DNA from: Cymbidium sinense
Lineage: Eukaryota; Streptophyta; Magnoliopsida; Asparagales; Orchidaceae
Length of the DNA stretch: 64,000 nt
Direction: 5' to 3'
Assembly (NCBI GenBank): GCA_021442155.1
Contig: CM038214.1
Span: 49,854,703-49,918,702, forward strand
The notes under the pieces are model-generated. The model did no database searches, had not been told where the DNA came from, and saw only the letters and a list, made by a program, of their open reading frames with translations. Both the position numbers and the translations under genes were made by a program. The number at the start of each line of letters is the position of its first letter. The stretch's first letter is position 1. Positions 1-11,140 of the stretch are shown here, piece after piece.

Positions 1-476
1 CCATAATAAAGGGAGAAAAATAGATAAATTAGGGCCTATCATGAAGCTATACAAAAATATAGCAATTAAACATTGATACAGCAAAGTCATGAGCCCTAGA
101 ATAGATTTCTAGAAAAAGGAAAAGAGACAGAACACAGCCTTAATCATATAATGGAAAATAGATACAGTAGGACCCTTAACAAAATATTGATGGAAAGAAG
201 TCATCCCTATTGATCAAAAGTAAAGCAAAAAGTAAAGCATAAGGTAATACATCTCCCTCCAGAAGACAGGAAACACCTTACCATTAACAGTGGAAACAAC
301 AGAAGCACTAAGACCCCAAAAAAGATTAGGCTAATTAATCCAATAGCGATGCCACGAGTTCAGAATTAACCAAAAAAAGGGGTATGAAGATGCATCAGAA
401 AATCTAGAGAAATAATAACACTAATTAGAAGTTGATCATGCGTTAAGCGTAATATAAGCCAAACCAATATGATGGA

Positions 477-3400
477 TTAATTTCTGAGGTAAGGGAATCC
501 CATATTATCCAAATTAACCAAACCACACAAATTTTAAGGAAGTGTAAGTTGATCAAAGAATTTTATGCCATCTAATCTAGCACCCAGATTATCAAGGTAA
601 TCAATACATGCATTACCTTCACGCCATACATGAGTGATTTTAAAATAGAGTTGAGAAAGGAGAGCTCTAGTCCTTGAGAATGTAGTACATTGCCCATTTT
701 GGTGGAAGTCAAAGATCAATCGAATCCACCTCAATCCAAATATTTAGCCAACCTTTTGCAGGAAAATCTCAATAGCTTTCTAAACTACCATTAGCTCAGG
801 AAAAGGAATAGAGAAAGTATTAAGGGGGTAAGCAAAAGTACATAGGACTTTACCATTAAGGTTTTTGAAAATTCCACCACAGCCAGAAGCATTTTGAGAG
901 ACAGAGCCATCAATGTTAATTTTAATAGTATTAGCATAAGGTTTTACCCAATAAATAATCTTGTCATCTTTACAGTTGGGTGGATCCGGCAAGTTAAAGC
1001 CTAGTTTATTGGCCATAAATTTACAACCTTTGAATTAATTGTAGTTAATTAAATTGACATTAAACAAGTCACGAATTTTATTTTTAATTCAAGCAATTAT
1101 CCTCATGTGGTTCATAGGAATCCCACGATATTTTGCATCATTTTTGTCCATCCATATGAACCAAATAAGAGTGATAGCAGTTATGATTTTAATGTGGCCT
1201 TTAATAGTATTTTCAAAATAAACTTCAAGAAGTTGGTATAGAGTTAAGGATCGATTGAATTTGATAATATTAAAGCGATCATCATACCAAATCCAAAGTT
1301 TGGAAGCAATGGCTTCGTTAACAAATACATGATTCACATTCTGAAAGCAAAGCGAGTAGCATTTTGAAGGTAAGTAAAACCTTTACCTCACATCTAGAGT
1401 CAATAGGGATAAAGTTTTTCAAATACCAAGTTAGAATAGAATAGGAAATATGAATAGTGTTATTCCAAAGTTTAAAAAATACATTGGAGAAATCATGAGC
1501 TTCTTTAATTTGAATCCAAACATTTTTTATCACCATTTTGGGAAAGCTTAAAAAGGATCTGATCATGATTGCTAGGAATGATAGGAATAATATTAAGCTT
1601 ATCTAAAAGAGAAAAAGGAATATAGTCAGTAAGCTTACTATTATTCCACTTATTATTCTGCCAGAAAGAGTTCACTTTAATAGCAGCAGGGGAGTGGGTA
1701 GAAAGTAATTCATCAATGGACCCACCTCCGTCCTTATCTTGCCAAAAGAAAGAGGTTCCAAAGTTAATCCCCAAGAGATTAAAGATTCCGCTTCCCATTT
1801 GATGGAACAAGGTCTTTTCCATACGGAGAGTTTTCCACTTTATAGGGGCAAATGAGAGGTTGCTTTACCTGGCAAATGAAATTAGCTCAAAGACTATTGT
1901 TGGTCCTAAAATTCCATGAAACTTTATAGGAAAAGCGATGATAGCTTACGATTCCACACCTTCAAGAGTGCCATAACTTTTATACCAAGAAGTCCAATGC
2001 ATTCTTTTAGTAGAATTGTTAGAACCCCAAAAGAATTTATTAAGACGCCAATTCTATTAATGGTAGAATTGGTCGGCACAATGGTTTGAATGAGATATAA
2101 AGGCATGGAGTTAAGGGTGCTCTTAATCAAAGTGAGCCTACCACCAAATGAGAGTAAATGAAATTCCCAAACATAAATTTTATTAAAGATTTTTTGGATT
2201 AGCTCATCAAAGAGATGTGATTTTTTCTGACCTTTAAAGGGCGGAGCACCAAGATATTTAATAGGAAGTTGTTGATGAAAATTAGTTATTCTCAAGATTG
2301 GGTTGATCATATTACTAGGGATTTTAGAGGAAGGAATGAAACAACTTTTACCTTCGTTAAGAAAGAGACCACTTTCGTTACCAAATTTTTTAAAAGATTC
2401 TTAATAGTTTTAATGTGATGAGTAGAGACATTGCAAAAGATTATGAAGTCATCAGCAAAACTAAGATGAGAGACAGGAAGACCACCGTGAGTTCTAAAAA
2501 ATATGCTAGGATTATTGTTGAAAAGATCATTATGGCTCCTCGAAAGATATTCAACATCAATAATAAAAACAGAGGGAGATAATGGATCTCCTTATCTTAA
2601 ACCATGCATAGAAGGAAAAAAAACCTAGGGACTCACCATTCATGATAACAGAGAACCAAACATTGGTAATACAATTTTTAATGAGGTAGATAAAATAGTC
2701 AGAAAAACCAAATAAAAGAAGAATATGGAGGAGGAAATTCCAAGAGAGGTTGTCAAAAGCTTTAGAGATGTCTAATCTGGTAGAAGCATCAATGTCATGA
2801 ATTAGCTCTTGGGCTAGAAGAATGTTATCAGATGTAGCTCTACCTTTAACGAAACCAGTTTGGTTGGGGGAAATAATTTTAGACAGTAGTGGACTAATTC
2901 TATTAGAAATTAATTTAGCAATGAGTTTATGAAAGAAGGTGCAAAGGCTGATAGGTCTGAAATCGCCCCAAGATTTAGGATTATTAATTTTGGAAATGAG
3001 AATAATGGAAGTGCTAGAAAAATATCTAGGTAAAGGATTGCCATCAAAAAAATCAATGACAACATCGACAAGGTTAGACTTAATAATAGGCCAACAATGC
3101 TGAAAAAATTGAGTCGTGTAGCATTCAGGGCCAGCAATAGAATCAGTGTTCATGCTATTGAGAATACTACCAATCTCGACTTAGGGCCAAATTAAGAAAA
3201 TGGTTGTCGGAGAGTTGAGGGAATCGGTGAGAGTTGGAGAGCTCTAAGGTAAGGTTGTTGTTTAATAAGTTTTTAAAATGATGTATGACAGAATATTTAA
3301 TATAATTATTATCAGTGATCTAGCTATCGTTATCATTTTTAATTTTTTTAATAGAGTTTAAGGCTTTCTTTCTTTGAAAAGAGCATGGAAATACTTGGTA

Positions 3401-4359
3401 TTTATGTCACCATCAGCAATATGTTTGCTAGTAGCCTTTTGTCGCCAGTATGTTTCCTCCATATTCTGATATTTAACCAAGTTATCTTTTGCTTCATTCA
3501 ACTCCTCAAGTTTAGTAGAATCAGTCGAAATAGCATCTTCAAGAGAACAAACTAATTGTTCTATATTTTTGATATTGGCAAAAAGATTTTTAAAATGATG
3601 CTTGTTCCACCAATTTAGGCTTTATTTAAGCCTTTTAAGCTTAAGCCAGAGGCGAATCATGCCCTTAACTGAATTATCCGGATGAAGAGGAGCCATCCAG
3701 TTAATGGATACAACATTTATGAAATCAATGTGTTGGATCCACATGTTTTGGAATCTGAAAGAAGTTGGGGAGGATAATCTATTGGAGGGATTTTGGATAG
3801 AAATCAAAAGCGGAGCATGATCAGACAAAGTTCTGCTCAAATGTTCAATAGAAGTAAGGGGCCATTGATTGATCCAAAGAGAATTACAAAGAGTCCAATC
3901 AAGCCACTGCAAGAGTCAAGAGTTATGCCACGTATAGTCGGAACCCAAAAATTCAATATCAATCAGATTGTAATCAAGAATCATATTAGAAAAATCATCC
4001 ATGGAATGAATGTTAGGAGAGCAACCTCCCCTTCTTTCCGAGGAAGAGAGAATAGTGTTAAAATCACCCCCAACCAACCATGGTTGGTTGACCGAGGAGG
4101 AAAAAGTTCTTAAGTAATCCCAAAGGATGTTCCTACCAACTCTATTACAATAAGCAAAAATAAAGGAACCTAAAGCAAAAAATTCACCCAATGAGATGTG
4201 GACATTAACCAATTGTTGAAGATCATCAAAGATAGAGTGTATGAATGGTTCAATAACAACAAGTAAGGTTGTGTTATGAATACAGGAAAGGCTTCTAATA
4301 CAGTTGCGGACAATGAGAGTTCCAATACCCCGAACATTCCAAATTAGAAAATTGATTAT
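477..4359 (-). pseudogene. LINE ORF2 remnant, copy 1 (endonuclease-RT-RNase H)
   Basis: ORF2 of plant L1 elements nicks target DNA and reverse-transcribes the element RNA. Visible pieces, N to C: APE-type endonuclease (GDFN and SDHAPLL motifs, 3622-4212); RT with GPECYTTQFF, RPISLC, QTGFVKGR and DISKAFDNLSW (2557-3153) and FADD near 2450; YLGAP/SFGGRLTLIKS region (1924-2310); zf-RVT-like linker (1089-1570); RNase H with INIDGS and HVWREGNACIDYL (534-1016). Damage: start codon read as ATA (4357-4359); 102 bp missing between the endonuclease IEPF motif and DDLQ; 21 bp missing before the RT DISK motif; TAA in GLRQGD (2592-2594); TAG after AELMVV (780-782); many indels. The start and end were placed by homology to copy 4. 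Some indels may be base-calling errors. Confidence 0.88.
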
Positions 4360-4417
4360 AATAAAATAAGAAAGAACAAAAGAAATAAAAAAGTAGAAGA
4401 AAAGAAAACTAAAATAA

Positions 4418-4718
4418 TTATTTATGGGAAGTTAGAGAATATCTAGTAGTTCTAGTGGATCTATTAGTGAACATTCTAGCTTTAAGAGATTTTTTTTAAA
4501 AATAGTTTGAAAAGGTCTATCATTGTCCAAAGTATCACCATCCGAGAGAGACTGATTTGTGATATTCAGAATAGGACCTGTATCAGTCAAAGCATTTCTA
4601 ATAGTAACTTCCCCTTCTTCAATGTCAGAATTAAGCTTAGGAAGAGGGTTAGCATGTGTATCACTCTGAAGGGTAGGAGAAGGAGAGGTTGTGAAGCCAT
4701 TAATAGCAGATATTTTAG
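4418..4718 (-). pseudogene. LINE ORF1 C-terminal fragment, copy 1
   Basis: This corresponds to about the last 100 codons of ORF1 (stop at 4418-4420, 58 bp from the ORF2 start position). Sister copy 3 reads DIEEAEITIRNALTDTG and SLSDGDTLDNDRPLQTIF here. The N-terminal DUF4283-like domain and zinc knuckle are absent because the element is broken at about 4718. The downstream text is satellite, so no longer protein can be read. Confidence 0.75.
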
Positions 4719-7700
4719 GTTTATTTTTATTTTTACTTTAGATTTAGTTTTTATTATATTTAGGTTATTTATTTTTAGGTTTCATTTATTTTTTAGTTTA
4801 GTTTAGTTTTTATTTATTTTATTTTAGTATAGTTTTTATTTTTATTTTCTTTTATTTTTACATTTAGGTTAAGGTTTAGGTTTTTGTTTAGGTTAAGGTT
4901 TTAGATTAGGTTTCTATTTTACTTTGTTTTTTTATTTTACTTAGCTTTAGGTTTTTTTTATTTTTTTTATTTTTAGGTTTCATTTAGTTTAGGTTTAAGT
5001 TTTTAGGTTTTTAAGGTTTATGATTTAGGGTTTAGGGTTTAGGGTTTGGGGTTTAGGGTTTAGGGTTTAGGGTTTTAGGCTTTAGGATTTAGGGTTTAGG
5101 TTTTAGGGTTTTAGGGTTTAGGGCTTAAGGTTTATGGTTTAAGGTTTAGGGTTTTTTTATTTTTTTATAGGGGTTAGGTTTATTTAGTTTATTTAGTTTG
5201 TTTTTTATTTTTTATTTTTATTTTTATTAAGTTTAATTTATTTTTTTGAGGTTTATTTATTTTAGTTTATTTTTTAATTTTAAGTTTATTTTTTAATTGA
5301 GTTTTATTTTTATTTTATTTTTTTGGTTTAGGTTTTATTTTTTATTTTTAGTTTTAGCTTTAGGTTTTTATTTTATTTTCTTAGGTTTAGGTTTTAAATT
5401 TTATTTTAGGTTTATTTTTAGGTTTTATTTTTTAGTTTAGGTTTTGGTTTATTTTAGTTTATTTTATTATATTTAGTTTGGGTTCAGCTTTAAGTCTAGT
5501 TTATTTTAGGTTTAAGTTTAGGTTTTATTTATTTGAGTTTAGTTTATTTTGTTTAGGTTTAGGTTTATTTTGTTTATTTTATTATTATTTTAGTTTAAGT
5601 TCTTATTTTATTTTAGGGTTTGAGTTTTATTTTTATTTATTTTTAGGTTTATTTTTTAAGTTTAGGTTTTAATTTAGTTTTATTTTATTTTATTTCAGGT
5701 TTATTTTATTATTATTTTATGTTTACTTTTTTATTTTATTTAGGTTTTTTATTCTTAGGTTTATTTTATTTTTTTAGTTTAGTTTAGGTTTTTATTTATT
5801 TTATTTTAGTGTATTTTTATTTTTATTTTATTTTTTTAAGTTTAAGGTTAGGTTTTAGTTTAGGCTTTTATTTTATTTAAGTTTATTTTTTATGTTTTGT
5901 TGAGGTTTATTTAGGTTTAAGTTTTTTTTGGGTTTAGGGTTTAGGGTTTAGGTTTTAGAGTTTAAAGTTTAGGGTTTAGGGTTTATGCTTTAGGGGCTTA
6001 GGGTTTTAGGGTTTAGGGTTATCTTAGGATTTATTAGTTTAGGCTTTAGGGTTAGCTTAGGGTTTATTGTTAGTTTAGGATTTATGGTTTAGGGTTTAGG
6101 GTTTAGGGTTTATGATTTTGAGGGTTTAGTTTTTATGGTTTAGGGTTTAGGGTTTAGGGTTTCGGGTTAGGGTTACGATTTATGGTTTAGGGTTTAGGAG
6201 TAGGGTTTCGGTTTATGGTTTAGGGTTTAGGGTTTATGGTTTTTTTATTTTTTTGTTTATTTATTTTTTATTTTTTTAAAATTAAGTGAAGTGGTAGGTT
6301 TAGGATTATTTAGTTTATTTTATTTTTTATTTTTATTTTTATTTTTATTTAATTTAGTTTATTTATTTTTTGTTTATTTATTTTAGTTTATTTTTAGGTA
6401 TAGGTTTAGGTTTACGTTTACTTTTTAGATGAGTTTTATTTTTATTTATTTTTCTGGTTTATGTTTTATTTTTTATTTTTAGTTTAGCTTTAGGTTTTTA
6501 TCTTATTTTTCTGGGTTTAGGTTTCTATTTTAGGTTTATTTTTAGGTTTAATTTTTTAGTTTAGGTTTAGGTTTATTTTTAATTTATTTTACTTTATTTA
6601 GTTTAGGTTGATGTTTAAGTTTAATTTATTTTAGGTTTGATTTAGGTTTTATTTATTTGGTTTAGTTTATTTTAGTTTAGGCTTAGGCTTAAGTATATTT
6701 TGTTTATTTTATTTTTATTTTAGGTTAAGTTTTTATTTTTTATTTATTTTTAGGTTTATTTTTTTAGATTTGATTTTTATTTAGTTTTATTTTATTTTAT
6801 TTTAGGTTTATTTTATTTTTGTTTTATGTTTACATTTTCTTTTATTTAGCTTTTATTCATAGGTTTATTTTATTTTTTTAGTTTAGTTTAGGTTTTTATT
6901 TATTTTATTTTATTGTATTTTAATTTTAATTTTATTTTATATTTAGGTTTAGGTTTAGTTTTTAGTATATTATTTATTTTATTCAAGTTTATGTTTTTTT
7001 TTGTTTTTTAAGGTTTTAATTAGGTTTAAGTTTTTTTTTTTTGGTTTTAGGGTTCAGGGTTTATGGTTTAGGGTTTAGGTTTTAGGGTTGAAGGTTTAGG
7101 ATTTAGGGTATAGTTTTTAGGCACTAGGGTTTAGTGTTTGAGGGTTTAAGGTTAACAGGGTTTATGGTTAGTTTAGGCTTTAGGCTTTAGGGTTTTTTAT
7201 TTTATTTTTTTATTTTTTTTATTTTTATTTTTTATTTTTTTATTTTTTATTTTTTTATTTTATTTTATTTAGCTTTAGGCTTTAGGGTTTGGGCTTTAGG
7301 CTTTAGGGTTTGGGGTTTAGGGTTTAGTGTTTAGGGTTTATAGTTTAGGGTTCAAAGTTTTGGGTTTTAGGGTTTAGGGTTTAGTGTTTAGGGTTTAGGG
7401 TTTAGGATTTAGGGTTTAAGATTTTGGGTTTTGGCTTTAGAGTTTAAGGTTTAGGGGTTTTAATTAAGTAAACTGGTAGGTTTAGGTTTTATGTTTAGTT
7501 TATTTAGTTTATTTTTTATGTATGTTAATTTATTATATTTTTTTTACTTATTTTTATTTTTTTATTTATGTTTATTTTAGGTTTTATTATGTTAGTTTAA
7601 GTTTTTTATTTTAGTTTATTTTTATTGGTTTATGTTCATGCTTATGTTTATTTTTTAGTTTAGTTTTATTTTTATTTTTTTAAGTTTAGGTTTTAATTTT

Positions 7701-8694
7701 TATTTTAGTTTTGGTTTAGGATTTTATTTTATTTTTTTAGGTTTTGATTATAGGTTTATTTTAGGTTTTTTAAGTTTAAGTTTATGTTTATTTTAGTTTA
7801 TTTTATTTGATTTATTTTAGGGTTTAGGATAAATTTATTTAGGTTTAGGTTTAGGTTTTATTTATTTTAGTTTTGTTTATTATAGTTTAGGTTTAGGTTT
7901 ATTTTATTTTTTTTATTTTAGGTTTAGGATTTTTTTAGTTTAAAGTTTAGATTTTATTTTTTATTTATTTTCGGTTTATTTTTTAGTTTAGGTTTTATTT
8001 TAGTTTATTTTTGGCTTATATTATTTTTATTTATTTTTAAGTTTATTTTTTAGGTTTAAGTTTTTATTTTATTTTATTTTAGTTTTATTTTAGTTTTAAT
8101 TTTCGTTTAGTTTTTATTTTATTTAGGATTTTTATTTTTAGGTTTATTTTTTTTTTAATTTAGTTTAAGTTTTTAATTATTTTATTTTAGTTTAGTTTTT
8201 ATATTTTATTTTATTTTTTAGGTTTAGGTTTAGGTTTAGGTTTAAGTTTTAGTTTATGTTTTTATTTTATTTTATTTTTTATTTTAGGTTTAGGCATTTT
8301 TATTTATTTTATTTTTATGTTTTATTTAGTTTAAGTTTATATTTTAGGTTTTAATATTTAGGGATTAGGGTTTTGGGTTTAGGGTTGGGGTTTGTGATTT
8401 AGGGTTGTAGGTTTTATGGTTTAGGGTTTATGGTTAAGGGTTCAGAGTTTAGGGTTTTAAGGTTTTAGGGTTTAGGGTTTAGGTTTTAGGGTTTAAGGTT
8501 TAGGGTTTAAGGTTTAGGGTTTTAGGGTTTAGGGTTTAGCGTTTAGGATTTAGGGTTTATGGTTTAGGGTTTAGGGTTTAGGGTTAGGTTTAGGGTTTAG
8601 GGTTCATGGTTAGGGTATTATTTTTTTTATTTTTAGGGTTAGGGTTTTCTATTTAGGGTTTAGGGATTAGGTTTTATGTTTAGGGTTTTTGTTT
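4719..8694 (+). repeat. Telomere-derived satellite, block 1
   Basis: No gene. Short runs of near-canonical TTTAGGG (about 5020-5160, 5930-6240, 7040-7470, 8350-8690) alternate with 700-900 bp of T-rich degenerate text built from TTTATTTT, TTTAGTTT and GGTTTAGG. The order of words inside the T-rich parts is conserved between monomers. Monomer boundaries at about 6283 and 7456 carry AAATTAAGTRAAC-like words followed by GTAGG; an eroded form is at 5165. The block matches 23330-27290 in unit 2 closely, including irregularities, so the degeneration is probably real. All ORFs here are low-complexity artefacts. Confidence 0.9.
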
Positions 8695-8696
8695 CT

Positions 8697-9166
8697 TTTT
8701 TAATAGAGAATAAATTCAGATTCAATATTTCTTCTTTTCAATTTCATCAACCAAGTAGTAACAAACTAAGTTTTCTAAGACACAAGCAATGAGATAGATC
8801 AAAAATGAGGACCCATAGAACAAATAAAAACCATAGATAACTAGAACCATTTCTATCTAAAGAAAGACAGCTTATAAGTAGATCGGATCGATCATTCTTT
8901 AGTTCTCTAACCACCCAGGCCTCTCGAATAGCGATCCACCATCATAACCCGGATCTCTCCCTCTATCACTACCACGGTTGTAACCTTCGTCGCTCCTCCC
9001 TCCTCCATAACCACCACTACTCTGATCACCACCTCCATATCCACCAGCACCTCCAGATCCCCCACCACCACTACAATAACAGCCGCCTTCACCTCCACCA
9101 TGAGTTCTAGGCTGAGCTAAGTTTACGGTGATGTTCCAAACACTTCTATCCAATCTTGAGTTTTGG
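8697..9166 (-). pseudogene. Glycine-rich RNA-binding protein (GRP7-like) 3' fragment, copy a
   Basis: On the - strand the fragment reads the last residues of an RRM (ITVNLAQPRT, compare the family's LDGRNITVNEAQSR), then a glycine-rich tail (GGYGGGDQSSGGYGGG, then RSDEGYNRGSDRGRDPGYDGGS), a stop at 8899-8901 and about 200 bp of likely 3' UTR ending near TTCTCTATTAAAAAAG at the left. In plants these proteins bind RNA and act in cold and circadian responses. The RRM RNP motifs and N-terminus are missing and both sides are telomeric, so it is a captured fragment, not a gene. The last residues are altered by small deletions compared with copy c. It pairs with copy c (27290). Confidence 0.8.
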
Positions 9167-10707
9167 GATTAGGTTTATTAGGTTTAGGTTTATTTATTTT
9201 AGGTTTATTTTTTAATCTATTTAGTTACTTTAGGATTAGGGGGTTTAGGCTTTAGGTCAGGGTTAGTTTATGACTTAGGGTTTAGCTTTAGGGTTTAGGT
9301 TTATTTTTTAATTTATTTAGTTACTTTGGGTTTAGGTAAGATTGGGTTTAGGTTTTAGGTTTGTTTAGTTAGGGTTTAGGGTCAAGGTTGTAGGTTTAGG
9401 GTTTAGTTAGCTTAGGGCCTGTTTAGGTTTGGTTCCATTTAGAGTTTGGGTTAGGGTTTTACAATTAGGTTTGAGGTTTATTTAGTGTGTGGTTTTGGTT
9501 TAGGATTTAGGGTTTCAGGGCTCAGGGGTGAGGTTTTAGGTTTAGGTTTTCAGCCTAGGGACAGGTCCAGGTTTTAGTTTAGTTTGTGGGTTTAGTTTAA
9601 GGTTTAGGTGTGGGTTGTGGTTTATGGTTGGTTTTAGGGTGATCAGTTTAGGGTTTAGTTTTACATCTAGGGTTCATTTTGGTTTAGGGTTAAGATTAAG
9701 TTAATCCCAAATTTTATGGGTTAATTTAATGGGATGACCTTTATCTCCCATGATTTTCTTGTAATTTATTTATCACTTAATTAGGAAAATAGAATAATTG
9801 AACCCTAATTACTCTTTTAAGTTAATTAATGATTAATTAATCCCATGAATAGTAAAAATTAGTTAATTACTTCTCTTAATCATTGCTCAATAATAAATGA
9901 ACTAAGGAATAAAGTTTAGGATCTAGGTTCATGGTTTGTGGATTTGGGTTTAGAATTAGAATTCACGCTATGGTTTAGGTTTAGGTTTTAGGTTTAGCAT
10001 TAGGTTTAATAGTTAAAAGGCATTAAGGTTTGGGTTGAGGGTTTAGGGTTTATGAAAGTTTAGGTAGTTTAAGTTTTTGGGGTTTAGGAGGGTAGGTTTA
10101 GGAACTGGTAGGATTTAGTGGATGGTAGTTTAGGTGGGGTAGGTTTAGGATTTAGGATTTAGGTTTTAGGTAGGATCAGAGTTTAGTTTAGGCCCAGGTT
10201 AGCCTAGCCCAGGGCTCAGTTTGTGGTAGTTAGAGAGTCAGGTTTTTGGCCCAGTTTAGGTTATCTGGTTGTGGTTTAGGGCCCAGGGCCTGGGTTAGGA
10301 TTTTTCAGTTTAGGATTAGGTAGGTGGGGTTAGTTGGCCTTTAGGCCCAGACTGGGTTAGAGGTTTAGTTGTGGCCTAGGGTTTAGGGCCTGGGTCAGGT
10401 CCAGGACTTAGATTTAGGAGATAAAGGCCCAGGTTTAGGTCAGTAGTCCAGTTAAAGCCAGGCCCAGGTTTAGAGTTTAGGGTTTTTGTAGTTTAGGGTT
10501 TATGGTTTTGTGGGTTTAGGGTTTGGGTTTGTGGGTTTGTGGATTTAGGGTTTAAGGTTGTAGATTTAAGGTTTAGTGTTTAGCTTTTTTAGGGTTTAGG
10601 ATGCTTAATTTTTTATTTTATTTTTATGGTTTAGGGTTTTGGGTTTACAGTTTATGGTTTAGCTTTTAGGTTCAAGGTTCTGGTTTTAGTTTAAAGTTTA
10701 GGGTTTT
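9167..10707 (+). repeat. Telomere-like block with GC-rich variant text
   Basis: No gene. Aligned to 27773-29550 in unit 2 this block keeps the same landmarks, but many TTTAGGG runs there appear here as words such as GGCCCAGG, GTGGCCTAGG, GGGCCTGGG and GTCAGG (especially 10180-10460). I read this as a mixture of true telomere-like repeat and base-calling error, since the sister unit spells the same stretch with TTTAGGG. It contains the 230-bp AT-rich cassette at 9685. Confidence 0.75.
9685..9918. repeat. 230-bp AT-rich cassette, copy a
   Basis: A non-telomeric stretch rich in TTAATTAA words, containing AATGGGATGACC and TCCCATGAATAGTA. It recurs at 11640, 28315 and 30712, each time about 500-700 bp to the right of a glycine-rich-protein fragment. 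It has no coding potential. I do not recognise its origin. Confidence 0.85.
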
Positions 10708-11140
10708 TAATTTTTTTTAACAGAGAACAAATTCAGATTCAACATTTCTTCTTTTCAATTTCAGCAACCAGGTAGTAACACACAAAGTTTGCTAAGACAC
10801 AAGCGATGACATAGATAAAAAATGAGCATGCATCGAGGAAATTAAAAACTTTAGATAACTAGGACCGTCTCTTTTGTAAAGATAGACTTCTATAAGTGAT
10901 CGATCATTCTTCTTAGTTTCTCTAGTTTCCATGAACCACCTCGCCTCTCAAGTATCGATCCACCATCATAACACCGATCTCTCCTCCATCACCACCATCA
11001 GATCCTCCATCGCCTCCCACCTTCGTAAACACCACACCCCACCACCTCCATATCCACCAACACCTCTAGATCCCCACCATCCTAACATCTTCACCTCACC
11101 TAGCCGATGGATGACCTAGTTGTCAAAGTTCTCAATTCTT
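10708..11140 (-). pseudogene. Glycine-rich RNA-binding protein fragment, copy b
   Basis: Same architecture as the fragment at 8697: T-rich junction at the left (TTTTTAATTTTTTTTAACAGAG), 3' UTR, C-terminal tail and degraded glycine-rich region ending next to telomeric text at 11140. The Trp codon of the expected C-terminal GSWRN is TAG here (10922-10924), a change shared with copy d (29770-29772), so b and d descend from one copy that existed before the large unit duplicated. Indels break the glycine-rich frame. An ORF on the opposite strand (10931-11119) is an artefact of this repeat. Confidence 0.75.

Larger units (their letters stand above)
1..4718 (-). mobile_element. L1-type LINE copy 1 (partial, antisense)
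   Basis: Reading leftward on the - strand, the copy holds the end of ORF1, all of ORF2 in broken frames, and the first 476 bp of the 3' region before the window edge. The 5' side stops inside ORF1 at about 4718-4727, where the text passes directly into telomere-derived satellite. Copies 2-4 continue here for a further 1.4-1.5 kb. It is closest to copy 2, with which it shares a stop codon in RT motif B. It is non-functional as written. Confidence 0.9.

Noticed and set aside
5478..5672. Phe/Leu/Tyr-rich ORF on + in the satellite
   Set aside because: It is a direct translation of TTTATTTT and TTTAGGTTT words; no coding signal.
4719..8694. CRISPR-like regular repeats
   Set aside because: The repeats are telomere-derived with no unique spacers or cas genes, and the sequence is from a plant.
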